38,873 nt of DNA from Ophioceras dolichostomum (lineage: Eukaryota > Ascomycota > Sordariomycetes > Magnaporthales > Ophioceraceae): NCBI GenBank assembly GCA_003049485.1, contig PYST01000358.1:1-38873 (forward strand), given 5' to 3'. The stretch's first letter is position 1, and each line of letters begins with the position of its first letter. This document shows positions 11,237-21,627 of this stretch, in pieces. The notes under the pieces were generated by a model. It did not search any database. It worked only from the letters and a program-made list of their open reading frames with translations, and had not been told where the DNA came from. The position numbers and the translations under genes are program-made.

Positions 11237-13727
11237 ATGGTTGGCAAAGTCAGCGAGCGAGTCCTCCTTCGGGAAGGTGAGCGAGAGCTCTGCGACGTCC
11301 TGTCTTTCCGCAAAGAAGATTCGAGCTGAGCTGACTTCTGGGACTTTAATACTCATAGGATTGGAGCGCACCGACAATGGCATGAAGCAGTCTGCCTGGC
11401 CAGATGTGACGCCAATAAACCAGAAGAACTATTATACGTATGTCTGGCAGGCCTTCTTTGAATGAGGGGTGTTGGAGCTGCTAGGTTGCTAGGCTGCTTG
11501 GACTTTAGAAGACGTCTGTTGACGACCTTGGAACAGGGAGTACATGAAGCGCGATGACCAGATCTTGGCCCTCCGCCTACAAGGCGATGCGACCAGGGAC
11601 AGACTGGTCCAGAATGCTAAGGACCGCGATCGCGCGCTCAACCAGCACGGAGACCTGCCCCTCCCTCTGCCAGATCTCCAAGCCGAGGACGGTCCCACCG
11701 CGCTCGACCCGTCCAAGATCATCGTCATACATCCAGGCAGCCAGAATCTCCGTATCGGATTCGCTAGCGATGCACTCCCAAAGACGGTGCCTATGGTGGT
11801 CGCAACAAGGTGGCCGCAGACCGAGGACGAAGAACACGAGGCCCTGCCCCGCCGGCAGTTCGAGGCCACGAACCAGGACCAGAAGTACGGCGAGGAGTGG
11901 GCGAAGCGCTACCAGAAGATGAGCAACGACCTCAAGATAGACATGCGAGCGAACAAGCGCAAGGTGTTGCCCAACTCTAAGGAGCTGGTGCAGAACTTCA
12001 ACCGACGGGTCCATCCCGAGACCATCCCCATCCACAATGACCCCCTGCAGGTCGAGTGGACCGAAGTCGGCTCGCTCGACGACCCGGACTCGCTCGCGTC
12101 CTGCTTTATCGGCCAGCAGGCGCAGCTTGTGCCGAACGACTCGAGCCCAAAGTTCAAGCTGTGGTGGCCTATGCAGAGCGGCTGGCTCAACGAGGACGAG
12201 TACAGTTCGGCCGAGCGGCTCCACGACGACTTCGAGACCATACTGGACAAGGCCATCCGGCAGGAGCTGGGCCTGACGCGCAACAGCACATGGCGGCAGT
12301 ACTCATGCGTCTTCGTCATCCCAGACCTGTACGACAAGAAATACGTGGAGGCGGCGCTGCGGTCGTGCATGACCTGGTTCGAGTTCAACCGCGTCTGCTT
12401 CATCCAGGAGAGCATGGCGGCCTCGTTCGGCGCCGGTTACACCCAGGCCTGCGTCGTCGACGTCGGTGCCCAGAAGACGTCCGTCACGTGCGTCGAGGAC
12501 GGCCTGGTGATCGAAGATTCGCGCGTGAACCTAAAGTTCGGCGGGTACGACATCACGGAGACCTTCGTCAAGATGATGCTCTACGACAACCTGCCGTACG
12601 AGGACATGAACCTCCGTCGCCGCTACGACTTCCTCCTCGCCGAGGACCTCAAGATTAAGTACTGCACCTTCTCGCAGGAGAACATCAAGGTCGTCGAGAA
12701 CAGCTTCCACGTGAGGCCGCCCAACCAGCCCACCCAGAAGTTCAGCTTTAAGCTGTACGACGAGGGCCTCCTCTCGGCCATGGGCCTCTACGACCCGGCC
12801 ATCTTCGACAACAGCGCCAAGCTGCGCGGGCGGAGGAAGCTGATCGACCGGTCGTACAACGCATACGACGTCGAATACCCGGACGACCCCACGTCGGCCG
12901 CCCAGTTCGCCGTCCTGGTCCACATCAAGCCCTCGCTCGCGTCCGCGCCGGCCAACGGCACCCTGCAGCCGTCGCAAGGCGGCCTGCCGGGAGGCGGCGA
13001 CGTCTCCACCCCGAGCAAGGAGCGGCCGCAGCCGTTTAACTACCTGAATAGGGGCGGTGATATCAACGGGACACCTGCGACGTCCAACGCGCCGTCACCG
13101 GCCCCCGAGGGCGCCAGCACACCCATCCCTCCCCCTCCCTTTGTCTTCAGCGCCGGTGGCGGCGTCGTTAATGGCGCAAGCAGTCCGGCGCCCAGCGCGC
13201 GAAACGGGGTCGGCGGGGGCATCGCCAGAGGCGGCACGCCCGCGCCGCCGTTCAACGGAGCAGTCCCATCGGCGCAAGGGGGTGCAGGCGCAGGCGTGGT
13301 CGCCGCGGCGGCCGCCGCGGTGCAGGAGGCGTACTCGCGGTCGCAGAAGGCCCTCGCGGAGGAGCGCGACTCGGTCGTGCCGGTCGTGCCGCTCGACATC
13401 GCGATCTTCAACTCGATCCAGAACGCGGCTAGGGGGGAGGAGAAGAAGCTGCGGGACCTGCTGGGGTCGATCATGGTCATCGGCGGGGGGTCCAAGGTAC
13501 CTGGCTTCGCCCCCTACCTCGAAGAAAAACTGAAGGCGCGCAGGCCGGACCTGTTCGACAGGATCCTGGTCAGCCGCAGCGCGAGGGACATGGACGAGGG
13601 CGTCGTCGTGTGGAAGGGGGCCAGCGTCTTCGCGAAGCTGCCGACGAACGACTCATGGATCACGCCGCCTGAGTTTGAGAGGTTGCAGGCGAGGGTGCTG
13701 CACCATAAGGTGCTTTGGGCGTGGTAG
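11237..13727 (+). CDS. arp8: Actin-related protein Arp8, INO80 complex subunit (three exons)
   Basis: Exons 11237-11276, 11359-11437 and 11537-13727 join to 769 residues. The 40-nt first exon (MVGKVSERVLLRE) and 79-nt second exon give the N-terminus conserved in fungal Arp8 (LERTDN, WPDVTPINQKNYYT), followed by EYMKRDDQ at the third exon; this decides the start. The actin fold shows a nucleotide-loop-like IVIHPGSQNLRIGFA near residue 99, a second loop VVDVGAQKTSVTCV near 347 and IMVIGGGSKVPGF near 685. A Pro/Gly/Ala-rich insertion of about 130 residues precedes the last subdomain and ends in a poly-Ala helix. In the family, Arp8 sits with Arp4 and actin on the HSA region of Ino80, binds nucleosomes and linker DNA, and supports nuclear chromatin remodelling. 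Length is between the human and budding-yeast proteins. It converges on the APH-like gene. Confidence 0.96.
11277..11358 (+). other. arp8: arp8 intron 1
   Basis: This 82 bp phase-1 intron has donor G|GTGAGC, a GCTGAC branch sequence and acceptor CATAG|GA. Splicing creates the conserved E-G-L-E-R junction of fungal Arp8. Confidence 0.9.
11438..11536 (+). other. arp8: arp8 intron 2
   Basis: This 99 bp phase-2 intron has donor AC|GTATGT and acceptor GGAACAG|GG. Splicing creates NYYTEYMKRDDQ, the conserved Arp8 sequence, without changing frame. Confidence 0.9.
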
Positions 13728-14390
13728 TAGTAAGGGTTTTCGAAAAAGAAAAGGGGACGGGAATATGTGTGGCCTTAAGTGGCGTTAGCTTTCTTTCTTG
13801 CTTCTACTACCTACCTGTAGGTGCCTACCTACCTACTCGGCACTCTCTTATTTCCGTGTTTCTGCTTGGAGTTCTGGCGCAGGAAGAAGGAAATCTGCTC
13901 TCTCACTTATGGCTTGCTTGTATGTGCGTCTCCATGGCATCGGGGGAACGACACCGAAAGGCTGGGTTTTATAGTATGAGGGGTATCAGATAGACCCTGA
14001 GCTGCGTACGTTTATGAGATTTACACAATACCTACCTACCTCCCTCCTTTGGATACCGACGGCATCACAGCGAGCTTTCAACTCATGGCGGCACAGCCAA
14101 GAATTACACACAAATAGTATACAACAGAGATGATGTGGAACAGAGGAAGCCAAAACCAAACAAAAATCATTGTTGCTCCCTTGCTGTTCGAAGACATTTG
14201 CAAAACACTAGCTAGTACACGCCATTCCACCTTTACAAAATTGTCACAATCGTCACATACGACAAATCAAGGAGAGGAAGAGGAATTGTTCCGAAGGGGT
14301 GTGTTCTCCAGAACGCTGCCGGTCAGCAATGAGAAGTGGAGTTCAGGGGGAGGCGAGAAAGCGGGTGAGATCAGGTCCCGGCGGACAACA
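13728..14390. other. Convergent 3' intergenic (arp8 / APH-like)
   Basis: This is the shared downstream region of two convergent genes. It contains TACC tetranucleotide runs near 13808-13835 and 14030-14042. No coding signal is evident beyond accidental frames. Confidence 0.5.
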
Positions 14391-16127
14391 TCACAGCTTT
14401 CCTGGAAACTGCAACCGCCTCATGTAGTTCCAGGCCCTCCTGGCGGCGTCGCCGATGCTCTGTCGCCGGCTGGAGACAGGAGTGAAACCGGGATCGGAGC
14501 CAGAAGCCGGACTCGAGCTGGGTGTAGGAGACTCATGATGCTGCTGCTGCTGTTGTTCATCCACGTCGTCTTCGTCCAGGACATCCTCCAGTATAGCACC
14601 ATCCGGATCGATGGCCATGTCTTCGTCGTCGTCTATCGTCCCGTGCTGGACATCGTCAGCCTCCGAATCAGCATCTGCACACCCGGCCCTGCCCAGCAGG
14701 AACAGGTCCAGCCGCTGAACCTCAGCGGCGTCGATGCCGCCCACGCCTTCACGCACAACGCGGTCGAGCCGTCCGCCGTCGAAGGCGATGCCGTGCCAGA
14801 GCAGGATGCCCAGCAGCCTGGCCATCTCCACGAGCTCACGCAACCCCCTTGCAGCACTACCACCACCATCGTCCCGTCGCCGCCGCAGCTCCGGGATCGC
14901 GCTCTCGAGCTCGGCCCAGAATGCAGCCCGCAGGGCCGGCGCCTCGCGGTAGTAGACGAACGTGCTCCCGGGCGCCGGGTAGTGCGCCGCAAGGGGCCCG
15001 GCAGCAGACGCGGGCGAGGAGGACTCGCCCAGCAGCTCCTCCAGGCCGTACAGACCCACGCCGAAGGGCAGGTACTCCGCCTCGGCCCAGTCGAGCAGCC
15101 CGGACAGCCGTGGTGCTGCTGCTGTACCGCCGCCATCACCACCGACGGCGGACGACGACGGCAGCACCATGACGTTACCAGGCACGACGTCGCCGTGCGT
15201 CAGCACCCACGGCAGGATGCCCTCGATGTCCGGCAGGCTGGCGAGCACGCGCTCGACGACGGGCTGGAAGCGCGCGGGTAGCCCGTCGTCCCGAAGCAGC
15301 TCCAGCCGCCACCGGAGGGAGCTGCCGATGCGACCGGGTTGGCACAGGCGAGCCGGCCGGTGTGCCGCCCCAGCTGTCGTCGTCGTCATCGTCGTTATCG
15401 CCGTCGTGGCATGCCGCCACCCCTGGGCGACAAACGCCGCGAAGTCCCGCACCAGCTGCTCCTGCACCTTTCCCCGCCCCTGATGTTGTCGCCGCCAGTC
15501 TGCACAGTTGTCGTCGTCGTCTCCCAATGATAGGAGAGAAGAGTGATGATGACCAACTCGCCGGCGGAAATCAGCCAGTGATACCCCCTTGATACGCGAC
15601 ATGGCGAACGCATGCATCGTCGTCATCGTCATCTGCTGCGACGACGACGACGACCCCTCATCAGAAACGGCCACGGTGGTGGTGCCCACAGACGTCGTCC
15701 TAGGCACCAACGCCTCGCCGTAGACGTCCCGCGCTAGCGCGCACATCTCGACGTCGAGCAGGTGCTCCCCGGGCCGGAACTGCAGCACGGTGTCGTCGCC
15801 GACGAACAGCGTGTAGGAGCAGAAGCCCTGCGACGGCGCCGGCCGGATCTGGCCGGCGAGGGCTGCTGCGCGCGACGGGAAGCACCGCCGCGCGAAGGCG
15901 TCACAGCAGGCTTGCACCTGTGCGGCTTGTGTTTGCGCTTGTGCTTGTGTATGGGAGGAAGCAGATGGAGAGGAAGAGGCACAGGCAGCAGCTGCCACGA
16001 AGGCGGGGTCGTCGGTAGCGCCGACTCGGCTCGTGACGGTGGTGCCGCTGCTGGTAGTAGTAGTGCCGGTGGTGGTGGCAGCACGAGCGTGCAAATCGCC
16101 AGATTCGACGACCACTGCTGTTGCCAT
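14391..16127 (-). CDS. APH/choline-kinase-fold phosphotransferase family protein
   Basis: This is a single exon of 578 residues. A GTG precedes the first ATG, so I start at 16127 (MATAVVV). The first ~70 residues are Thr/Ala/Ser/Gln-rich. The N-lobe appears at about 100-140 (FCSYTLFVGDDTVLQFRPGEHLLDVE) and AMSRIKGVSLADF marks the lobe junction. LTHGDVVPGNVMV near residues 309-321 is the Brenner motif (HGD...N, catalytic Asp and metal-binding Asn), and SGLLDWAEAEYLPFG near 340-355 carries the second metal-binding Asp. These are diagnostic of the APH family (Pfam Phosphotransferase enzyme family), which includes aminoglycoside, choline and fructosamine kinases. Filamentous fungi carry many paralogues of unknown substrate, so resistance should not be inferred. 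Thr/His and Gly/Ala runs interrupt the fold, and the C-terminal ~100 residues are acidic and Ser/Pro-rich. Confidence 0.85.
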   Translation of the reverse strand: MATAVVVESGDLHARAATTTGTTTTSSGTTVTSRVGATDDPAFVAAAACASSSPSASSHTQAQAQTQAAQVQACCDAFARRCFPSRAAALAGQIRPAPSQGFCSYTLFVGDDTVLQFRPGEHLLDVEMCALARDVYGEALVPRTTSVGTTTVAVSDEGSSSSSQQMTMTTMHAFAMSRIKGVSLADFRRRVGHHHSSLLSLGDDDDNCADWRRQHQGRGKVQEQLVRDFAAFVAQGWRHATTAITTMTTTTAGAAHRPARLCQPGRIGSSLRWRLELLRDDGLPARFQPVVERVLASLPDIEGILPWVLTHGDVVPGNVMVLPSSSAVGGDGGGTAAAPRLSGLLDWAEAEYLPFGVGLYGLEELLGESSSPASAAGPLAAHYPAPGSTFVYYREAPALRAAFWAELESAIPELRRRRDDGGGSAARGLRELVEMARLLGILLWHGIAFDGGRLDRVVREGVGGIDAAEVQRLDLFLLGRAGCADADSEADDVQHGTIDDDEDMAIDPDGAILEDVLDEDDVDEQQQQQHHESPTPSSSPASGSDPGFTPVSSRRQSIGDAARRAWNYMRRLQFPGKL

Positions 16128-18589
16128 CACGCCCTCCTTTTGCCTCTCGGGCGAGCGTATGTAATAGGGGTGGTGATGGAATGGCAGCAGTAGATACTTG
16201 TAGAAGAAAGGAGATGGAAGATGGTGTCTTCTCTGGCCAATGCTAGTGAAAAGCTTGCTTAAGCCTATTGCTTCTTCTTCGACATCTCGAAGCTAGCAGC
16301 AGTAGCTCTCGGGGCACTAAAGAGATCACATCACATCACGTTGGGGTAGGTCGTATGTAAAGTACTATTCCCCATCCCCGCCATCCACCACCCACATGCC
16401 TTCGGAGCTGGTAGCTTCCTGAGCTTTGGTTGGTTTCCTCGCTCGGCTGCACAAGCATGTGGAAATAAACTCTCGGGTCGAAACCTCACAAGGCCGCACC
16501 AGCGCCGAGCATTTTGACACGTGCATGGCATAACTGCAAGTACCAACTCGAACATTAATAGTAATTTTATCGCAGAAATAGTGTCAACTCGAAGCCTTCA
16601 TTGAGGAAAAGGGAGAAAAAAACAAAACGGCGGCGGGGAAGGGGGGCGTAGGTAGGTAGGTCCAGCCAGCGGCCTCGCAACAATCCATTTTCATAGCCAA
16701 CCATTGATCATGTCGTTCTCGTAAATGGCAAGCGAACAGCTTTGAGCAGATCGTCAGATCAAGGCGTGCGATCATGTTACAACTGCGCTGCATCTCAGCC
16801 CCCGACATCGTCGTCCATCCCTGCGTCGATTGCTCTCAACAAATCGTCCTGATCAAAAATCTGATGGGTGACGATGATGATGATGATGTTGTCAATGGAT
16901 GATCACTGTCAGTTATTAGTAAATTCGTACAGGCAGGTTCTACCCGATCCAAACTGAACGGGGTGACTAGCGATTCGGCTGCAAAATCCGGCCGCTCCGC
17001 GCTAAACAGTCTGGGAGCAGACCCCCGGACGGGCCGAGCTGAACGGCCTGATGACCCGGGGGGTGTTGTTGGCTAAGTAGGTATTCAGGGGCACGGCAAG
17101 CACGTGGAGTACATAGGTCTCGTGGTGACGACGGCTCCAATTCTAGAAGCCCTAGCTAGCCTCCTGTCCAGCCCTGAGTTATCAAAATATGAAACCGAGC
17201 CGGCCAGGTCGATCGTACCTACTTTCTCCTTCTTCTCTGGATCTGTCGGGCGACGACAAGACGATCCTGGTTCCGCAGCCCTTCCTGTCAAATCTTTGTT
17301 GGTGTTGTTGCTTGCGCTGCTTGTCTCTATTATTATGTGGTTGGACTGGCCTGTTGTCGGGATTTCTTCCTATTGTTTTTTTTTCTTCCGCTGTTGTTTA
17401 TGCGGCGAAGAGGCCCCGTGCCTCAACCCTACCAACCTCCCCATAGCGCTTCCAGGCCACCCAGTCAAGCCAGCCCGATGGAAACGGCCCCAAGGCCAGC
17501 AGCGCAAAAGAAAAATAAACCCTTTCCGAAGACGGCCCAGACCGCAATCGCCGTGATTGGTTCGGCGGAATCACTGCTTTGGGGAGGGAGTCGTGGTCGA
17601 CGAGCCCGTGGCCGGCTCCCGTTTTTTTGCCCGTTATGTTGGTGGGATGCCGATTCTAAGTATGTGGCCCTGTTGCACGCCGTTTAGCGGTTGGCCAGAT
17701 GCAGCCACCGCCACAAACGCAGGATCCCGCGCACCACTCCAGTCCTCGTTCCTTCATTCTCTCCCCAGATCTCACGATTGAGATGCTTCCACGACGGGAG
17801 ACCGAAACTCGCAACGGTTTCGGAGTTGAGTTCGAGAGGGGCCTTTGAGTCCTTTCTGTGTATGAGTTCTCGAAATGGCGCTGCCCAGCGACGGGCGGCG
17901 ACCGAATCGAAAAGCTCTGTGGCCAATCTCGTGGATGCCCCCAGCCACACAGCCACAACAAGCAAGCCACCATCCCTGGATGTACAAGAGCTTAATTGCT
18001 TAATTGCTTTAAAGCTCCCGGAGGCGTGTAAGCGTGCCAATTGCGGAATAGACAGCGGGGACTGTGGAGGATTAGACGACTTCAACAACACCGAGTGTAT
18101 TGAGTTCTAATAGCATGCCAGTTCCTAAGTCACGCAAGGCTCATGACAAAAAAAAACGAACGTGATGGTGGCGGATTCTTTCATTTCCTAAGTGGTGCCG
18201 CCCGCAGCGCCGCCGAGAAAGCAGATGATGCCCTCCGTCTCCCTCCCCTTCCGGCTCCCGTGGAATGTGTTTTTTTTGCTCCCTCGCCGCCCGCAGCGAA
18301 TCGGGTGGAAAAAACAATTCCATATGTACAGTTGCCATCCACCCCTCGCTCATCCTGCTTCATCTCATTCTCCCGATATCCACCACCCCTTATCCTTTCC
18401 CAGGTACCAGTTACCCTAACCTATTGTCCTAGCCGCCCGCAGCCCCGGAAAACAGGAAAAAGAACCGCTACCAACCCCTCGCAGATGACAACACCACCCT
18501 GAAATGTCGACAGAAGAGACAGTGCGTTCCTGCCGCACATGTCCCTATGATCGACCCTCCGAGGGGGAAGAATCGAATTAACCTGAAGT
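16128..18589. other. Gene-free 2.5 kb interval
   Basis: The left edge should hold the APH-like promoter and the right edge the 3' region of the small CxxC gene. There is a GTAGGTAGGTAGGT run near 16649-16662 and a GATGATGATGATGATG tract near 16870-16888. The longest frame (17104-17556, +) begins with GTG, has no family resemblance and is not called. Confidence 0.45.
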
Positions 18590-18793
18590 TTATCCGTTGA
18601 TGCATCCCTTGCAGACAGTCGTGCGGACGACCCCCTGTCCCGTGCAGTGGCTGCAGTAGTGGAAGTTCCCGTTTCGGTCGTAGGAGCCCTTGCTGCCCTG
18701 GCAGTACTTGCACGTCATGGACGTCCAGCGCCAATTCCTGGTCGTGTCACCGCAGACGTAGCATGTCGCGGGCGCGGGCTGGGGGCGAGGCAT
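18590..18793 (-). CDS. Small four-CxxC zinc-knuckle protein (67 aa)
   Basis: This short single-exon frame encodes 67 residues with eight cysteines in four CxxC pairs: C11/C14, C28/C31, C47/C50 and C61/C64. Two of the pairs extend to CKYCQGSKG and CSHCTGQG, resembling the CxxCxGxG repeats of the DnaJ central zinc domain. Two zinc sites are the likely outcome. There is no signal peptide and no J domain. The start context is CAACAATGCC, a good fungal Kozak. A TATTTAAA box lies about 167 bases upstream at 18960-18967, followed by a CT- and ACAACA-rich leader of the kind seen on well-expressed fungal genes. Function is unknown; a chaperone-like, RNA-binding or protein-binding role is possible. A decayed relative lies about 1.6 kb upstream at 20411-20578. 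I am fairly sure it is a gene because of the cysteine spacing and promoter layout. Confidence 0.75.
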   Translation of the reverse strand: MPRPQPAPATCYVCGDTTRNWRWTSMTCKYCQGSKGSYDRNGNFHYCSHCTGQGVVRTTVCKGCING

Positions 18794-18959
18794 TGTTGAG
18801 GCTAGTTTGGATTCTTTGAAAAGAAAGAGAAAAAAATGTGAGGTTAGATGTTTTGCTGTCTAGGTTGTTTGCCTGAAACCGAAGGCCTTTGAAGTTGTGT
18901 TGATGTGGATGATGTTCTGGATGAAAGAAAACGAGTTGAGAGAGGAGATCCTCGCGGGG

Positions 18960-18967
18960 TTTAAATA
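18960..18967 (-). promoter_or_regulatory. TATA box of the small CxxC gene
   Basis: TATTTAAA on the minus strand lies about 167 bases before the ATG and is followed by a pyrimidine-rich stretch and a leader low in G. The layout fits a TATA-driven fungal promoter. Confidence 0.5.
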
Positions 18968-20410
18968 TTCGCTTCCGAGAAGGGGGCGACCTGCCCATGA
19001 ACTCTTCTTTGGGATGAGAGGAAAGTAAGGTCATGAGAAGAGAGTTCGACAGACCTGGGAGACAGGATGTCGGCCTTGGGCCAGCCAGGGCAAGGTCTCT
19101 TCGTCTCAGCTGGACATGACTGTGTTGGCTTTCAGGACCGGCCCATTTTGGGCTTCATACTCACCGTCATGTCCATTTCGACACTCCCAGGCTCCCATCA
19201 GGAGTCACGAAGGCACCGTATTACGAGGCCGAGAGCAGGAAGAACTCATGGCAAAAGGCCTCGAGGCCCTGGTCTCCGTAGCCATCGTGAGGGCAACAGC
19301 TATGGGCCGAAACAACAAGGAGGTCTGAGGATCTTGAGAGATCCTGAAATCAAAGGTGGCCTTGTCATTGAGCTCAGAAACTTGTGTCCGGATTGGTATC
19401 ATACCATAGTATCAGGAAGGACCACTAGGCGTGGATAGCGCTCACCATCCTTGTGACCTGGTCGTTGGGGTCGGCAGCAGCCGGCAGCCAGCCCGGTTAG
19501 GAAAATCCTTGGAGAAGGGCAAACTCTTATTAGCCAGCTCTATTGTGTTTTGTTGGCCTATACAAATCACCAAATCCTCTGCCGCCTGTGTGACGCGACG
19601 ACGGCACACTACTAGCTTCCTGTAGACAGTCTGTAGCAATACTTGGCGGTGTTGCTGGCTGCCGGTCGGGGCCGATCTGTTTGTTTTGCGCTCCGGGTTA
19701 GAAAAAAGGTCTACAGCCCAAAGGTTGTTGGCCCGCTCGGCCGCTTCCCCGGGCTGCTTGGCCAACGGCATTATTTTGGAAAAGTACAACGCGGCCGTAA
19801 CGATTGTAGCGAACGGTATCAGACGAGCGGCGGTGGCGGCGCAGTTAATTACCGGAAGGTCACTTGATCATCTCAAAGCTCACATGAGGAGGAGAAAGAG
19901 AGAGGAAGAGAGAGAAAAAAAAAGGGAAAGTGAGAGGAAGAGAGAGAAAAAAAAAGGGAAAGAGAGAGAAAAACAAGCAACGGACTGAGAAAGAAAACGA
20001 TCAGAATGCGGCCTGCAGCGCCAAGGAGAAAGCCATGTTTAGGCGTCCCTATCAAAGAACTACTACTCTCTACCGCCTCCAGTAGCGAGGGAGGTGCTTT
20101 CTGTGTCCCATGTTTGAAAAAAAAGAATGTGGTGCTTAGATACTACCTCCCGTCTTCCCATCCCCCTTCAAAGTGCTGCCCACAGCACCGAAGAGAGCCA
20201 CTATAGCCTCGCCTATGATACCATTCCGAACACATTGCCCGTAGCGAGTGAGGCGCTGCGCCGCACTGGTACTGATATCACTCAACCCACCTTCCCATCT
20301 CTTCTTCCTCTTGTCTAATCAACCCTAGCTGGCGAAAGTTAAACGGACAACTAATTACCATCTGAAGGCCTCATCCTCTGCAGCCTTTATAAAGCATCGT
20401 ATGGAGTTTC
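18968..20410. other. Intergenic between the CxxC gene and its relic
   Basis: No recognisable gene is present. It contains the 32 bp purine-rich tandem duplication at 19899-19962 and short overlapping frames on both strands without domain content. Confidence 0.4.
19899..19962. repeat. Two-copy 32 bp purine-rich tandem repeat
   Basis: Two adjacent 32 bp units of GA-rich sequence differ only at their first bases. Each contains GAGGAAGAGAGAG, nine A and GGGAAAG. A truncated third start follows. This is a homopurine, possibly slippage-derived tract in a gene-free interval. Confidence 0.85.
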
Positions 20411-20578
20411 TCATATATGGCACTGCCCGCAATTCGAGCGCAATACTTGCTTAGCATTATATATCCAATGCCAGTCCTGAGTACCTCTGTTACCGCAGAT
20501 GTAGCATTCTTGGACCGGCCACCAATGTTGGTAGGCTTATGTCTGCGCAGAGAGGGACGACTGCTGTGAGGAAGGCAT
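20411..20578 (-). pseudogene. Decayed paralogue of the small CxxC protein
   Basis: In one minus-strand frame from an ATG at 20578 (MPSSQQ...) the codons run to QECYICG, then DWHW, then NCGQC, and six codons later a Tyr-Asp pair. The functional neighbour has TCYVCG, NWRW, TCKYC and, at the same six-residue spacing, Tyr-Asp. The frame is broken by TAA at 20537-20539 and by TGA at 20411-20413. The loop between the first two CxxC pairs is about eight residues longer, and the last two CxxC pairs are not recognisable. A TATATAA box lies about 92 bases upstream (20670-20676). Substitutions towards A/T fit mutational decay such as repeat-induced point mutation, though that cause is inferred. It could instead be a spliced or diverged member that I cannot reconstruct. 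Homology rests on a short match. Confidence 0.45.
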
Positions 20579-20669
20579 TGCCGCGTTATGAAAAATCGAC
20601 TTTTTCTTAGTAGCGATACTGGTGGTACGAGCAAACTGCTTAACGTGCATAATGTGGGTTTCGTGGGTA

Positions 20670-20676
20670 TTATATA
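20670..20676 (-). promoter_or_regulatory. TATA-like box upstream of the CxxC relic
   Basis: TATATAA on the minus strand, about 92 bases before the relic's ATG, would be the fossil promoter if the pseudogene call is right. The surrounding sequence is generally T/A-rich, so it could be chance. Confidence 0.25.
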
Positions 20677-20680
20677 GATA

Positions 20681-20910
20681 TGGTGTGTGTTAGTGTGTGT
20701 GTGTTAGTGTGTGTGTATGTGTGTTGTAAGTGCTTTGTTGCTGTTGTGGAAATCGTAACCAGGGAGTGCCAGTAGCAGGGGAAAGGAGATGATATCTTGG
20801 ACCTGTTTGGGGCTATTGTAATAAATAAGTGTGTGTGTATATGTACCCGTATGTTTGTATATATATGTCGTGTATGGAACTATATACCTACGTACCTATA
20901 CAGTGTATAT
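20681..20910. repeat. TG/TA-rich simple-sequence patch
   Basis: GTGTGTGTTAG-type dinucleotide runs occupy about 20681-20726. A second (GT)n/(TA)n cluster with TATATATA and TACC words lies at about 20828-20910. It is AT-richer than its surroundings and directly adjoins the CxxC relic. Confidence 0.7.
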
Positions 20911-21627
20911 ATGAGAAAGTCGTGTCGAATGGACTCTGCTGGAAGAGGTAGGTTTCAACAGATGACAATGTTGCTATTGCATCTCACTCCTGTATACATT
21001 AGGACCTATCTGCTCGCAGGACGAGAAACCTCTCGCAGGCACCAAAAGTGCCTCTTATTGCAGGATAACATACAGACTTAGGCGTACAGGCAACAAAATA
21101 TTTCTGTTGACACTGGCTGCTGAACAAAGCTAGCAGGTTGCCCGTCTCATGTTACAGGGGTGACCGCACCGATTGAGTCAAGCCCTACTGGGTGAAGTTC
21201 AGCGGTGGACCGGGGCGGGGCCCGGTGACTGGGCAGGCTTTGTCAGAGTTGGCGGGCGGTTTTTAGCACACCACTCATCCGAACACAAACGCCGGTGAGG
21301 TTTGTGGCCTGGCACATCCGATATCAAACGAGAGAGGATGCGGATCCGTCCTGCTTCGTTTTGGCAAAGGGGAGTTTAGGACCAGTTGTTTCCGTACATT
21401 CGTGGGTGATAGGGCGTGACGAAAGGTGGTAAGAAGCGATTTTGATGTGATGATGCGATGTACCTATTTTGGTTACGAGACGCAACCGTGCCCGAGCATG
21501 GTAGACTGCAGGGCAAGGACAAAGAAATGTCAGTTCTGCACTCCCTTGCGTAGTGTAAGCGGCTGGCGAGACTTGCTATGATCCAAACAAACAAGCCCGC
21601 AGTGTCGGCCTTTGCAGAGTCGTGTCA

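Noticed and set aside
14130..15281. 383-codon plus-strand frame
   Set aside because: It is antisense to the APH-like gene, whose HGD...N and DW motifs are on the other strand; the plus translation has no recognisable content.
17104..17556. 150-codon plus-strand frame with a hydrophobic stretch
   Set aside because: It begins with GTG rather than ATG, has T-run-derived Phe repeats and no family resemblance.
19905..19985. Possible CRISPR-like or other array
   Set aside because: There are only two adjacent purine-rich units with no spacers, in a fungal nuclear context; it is a simple tandem duplication.
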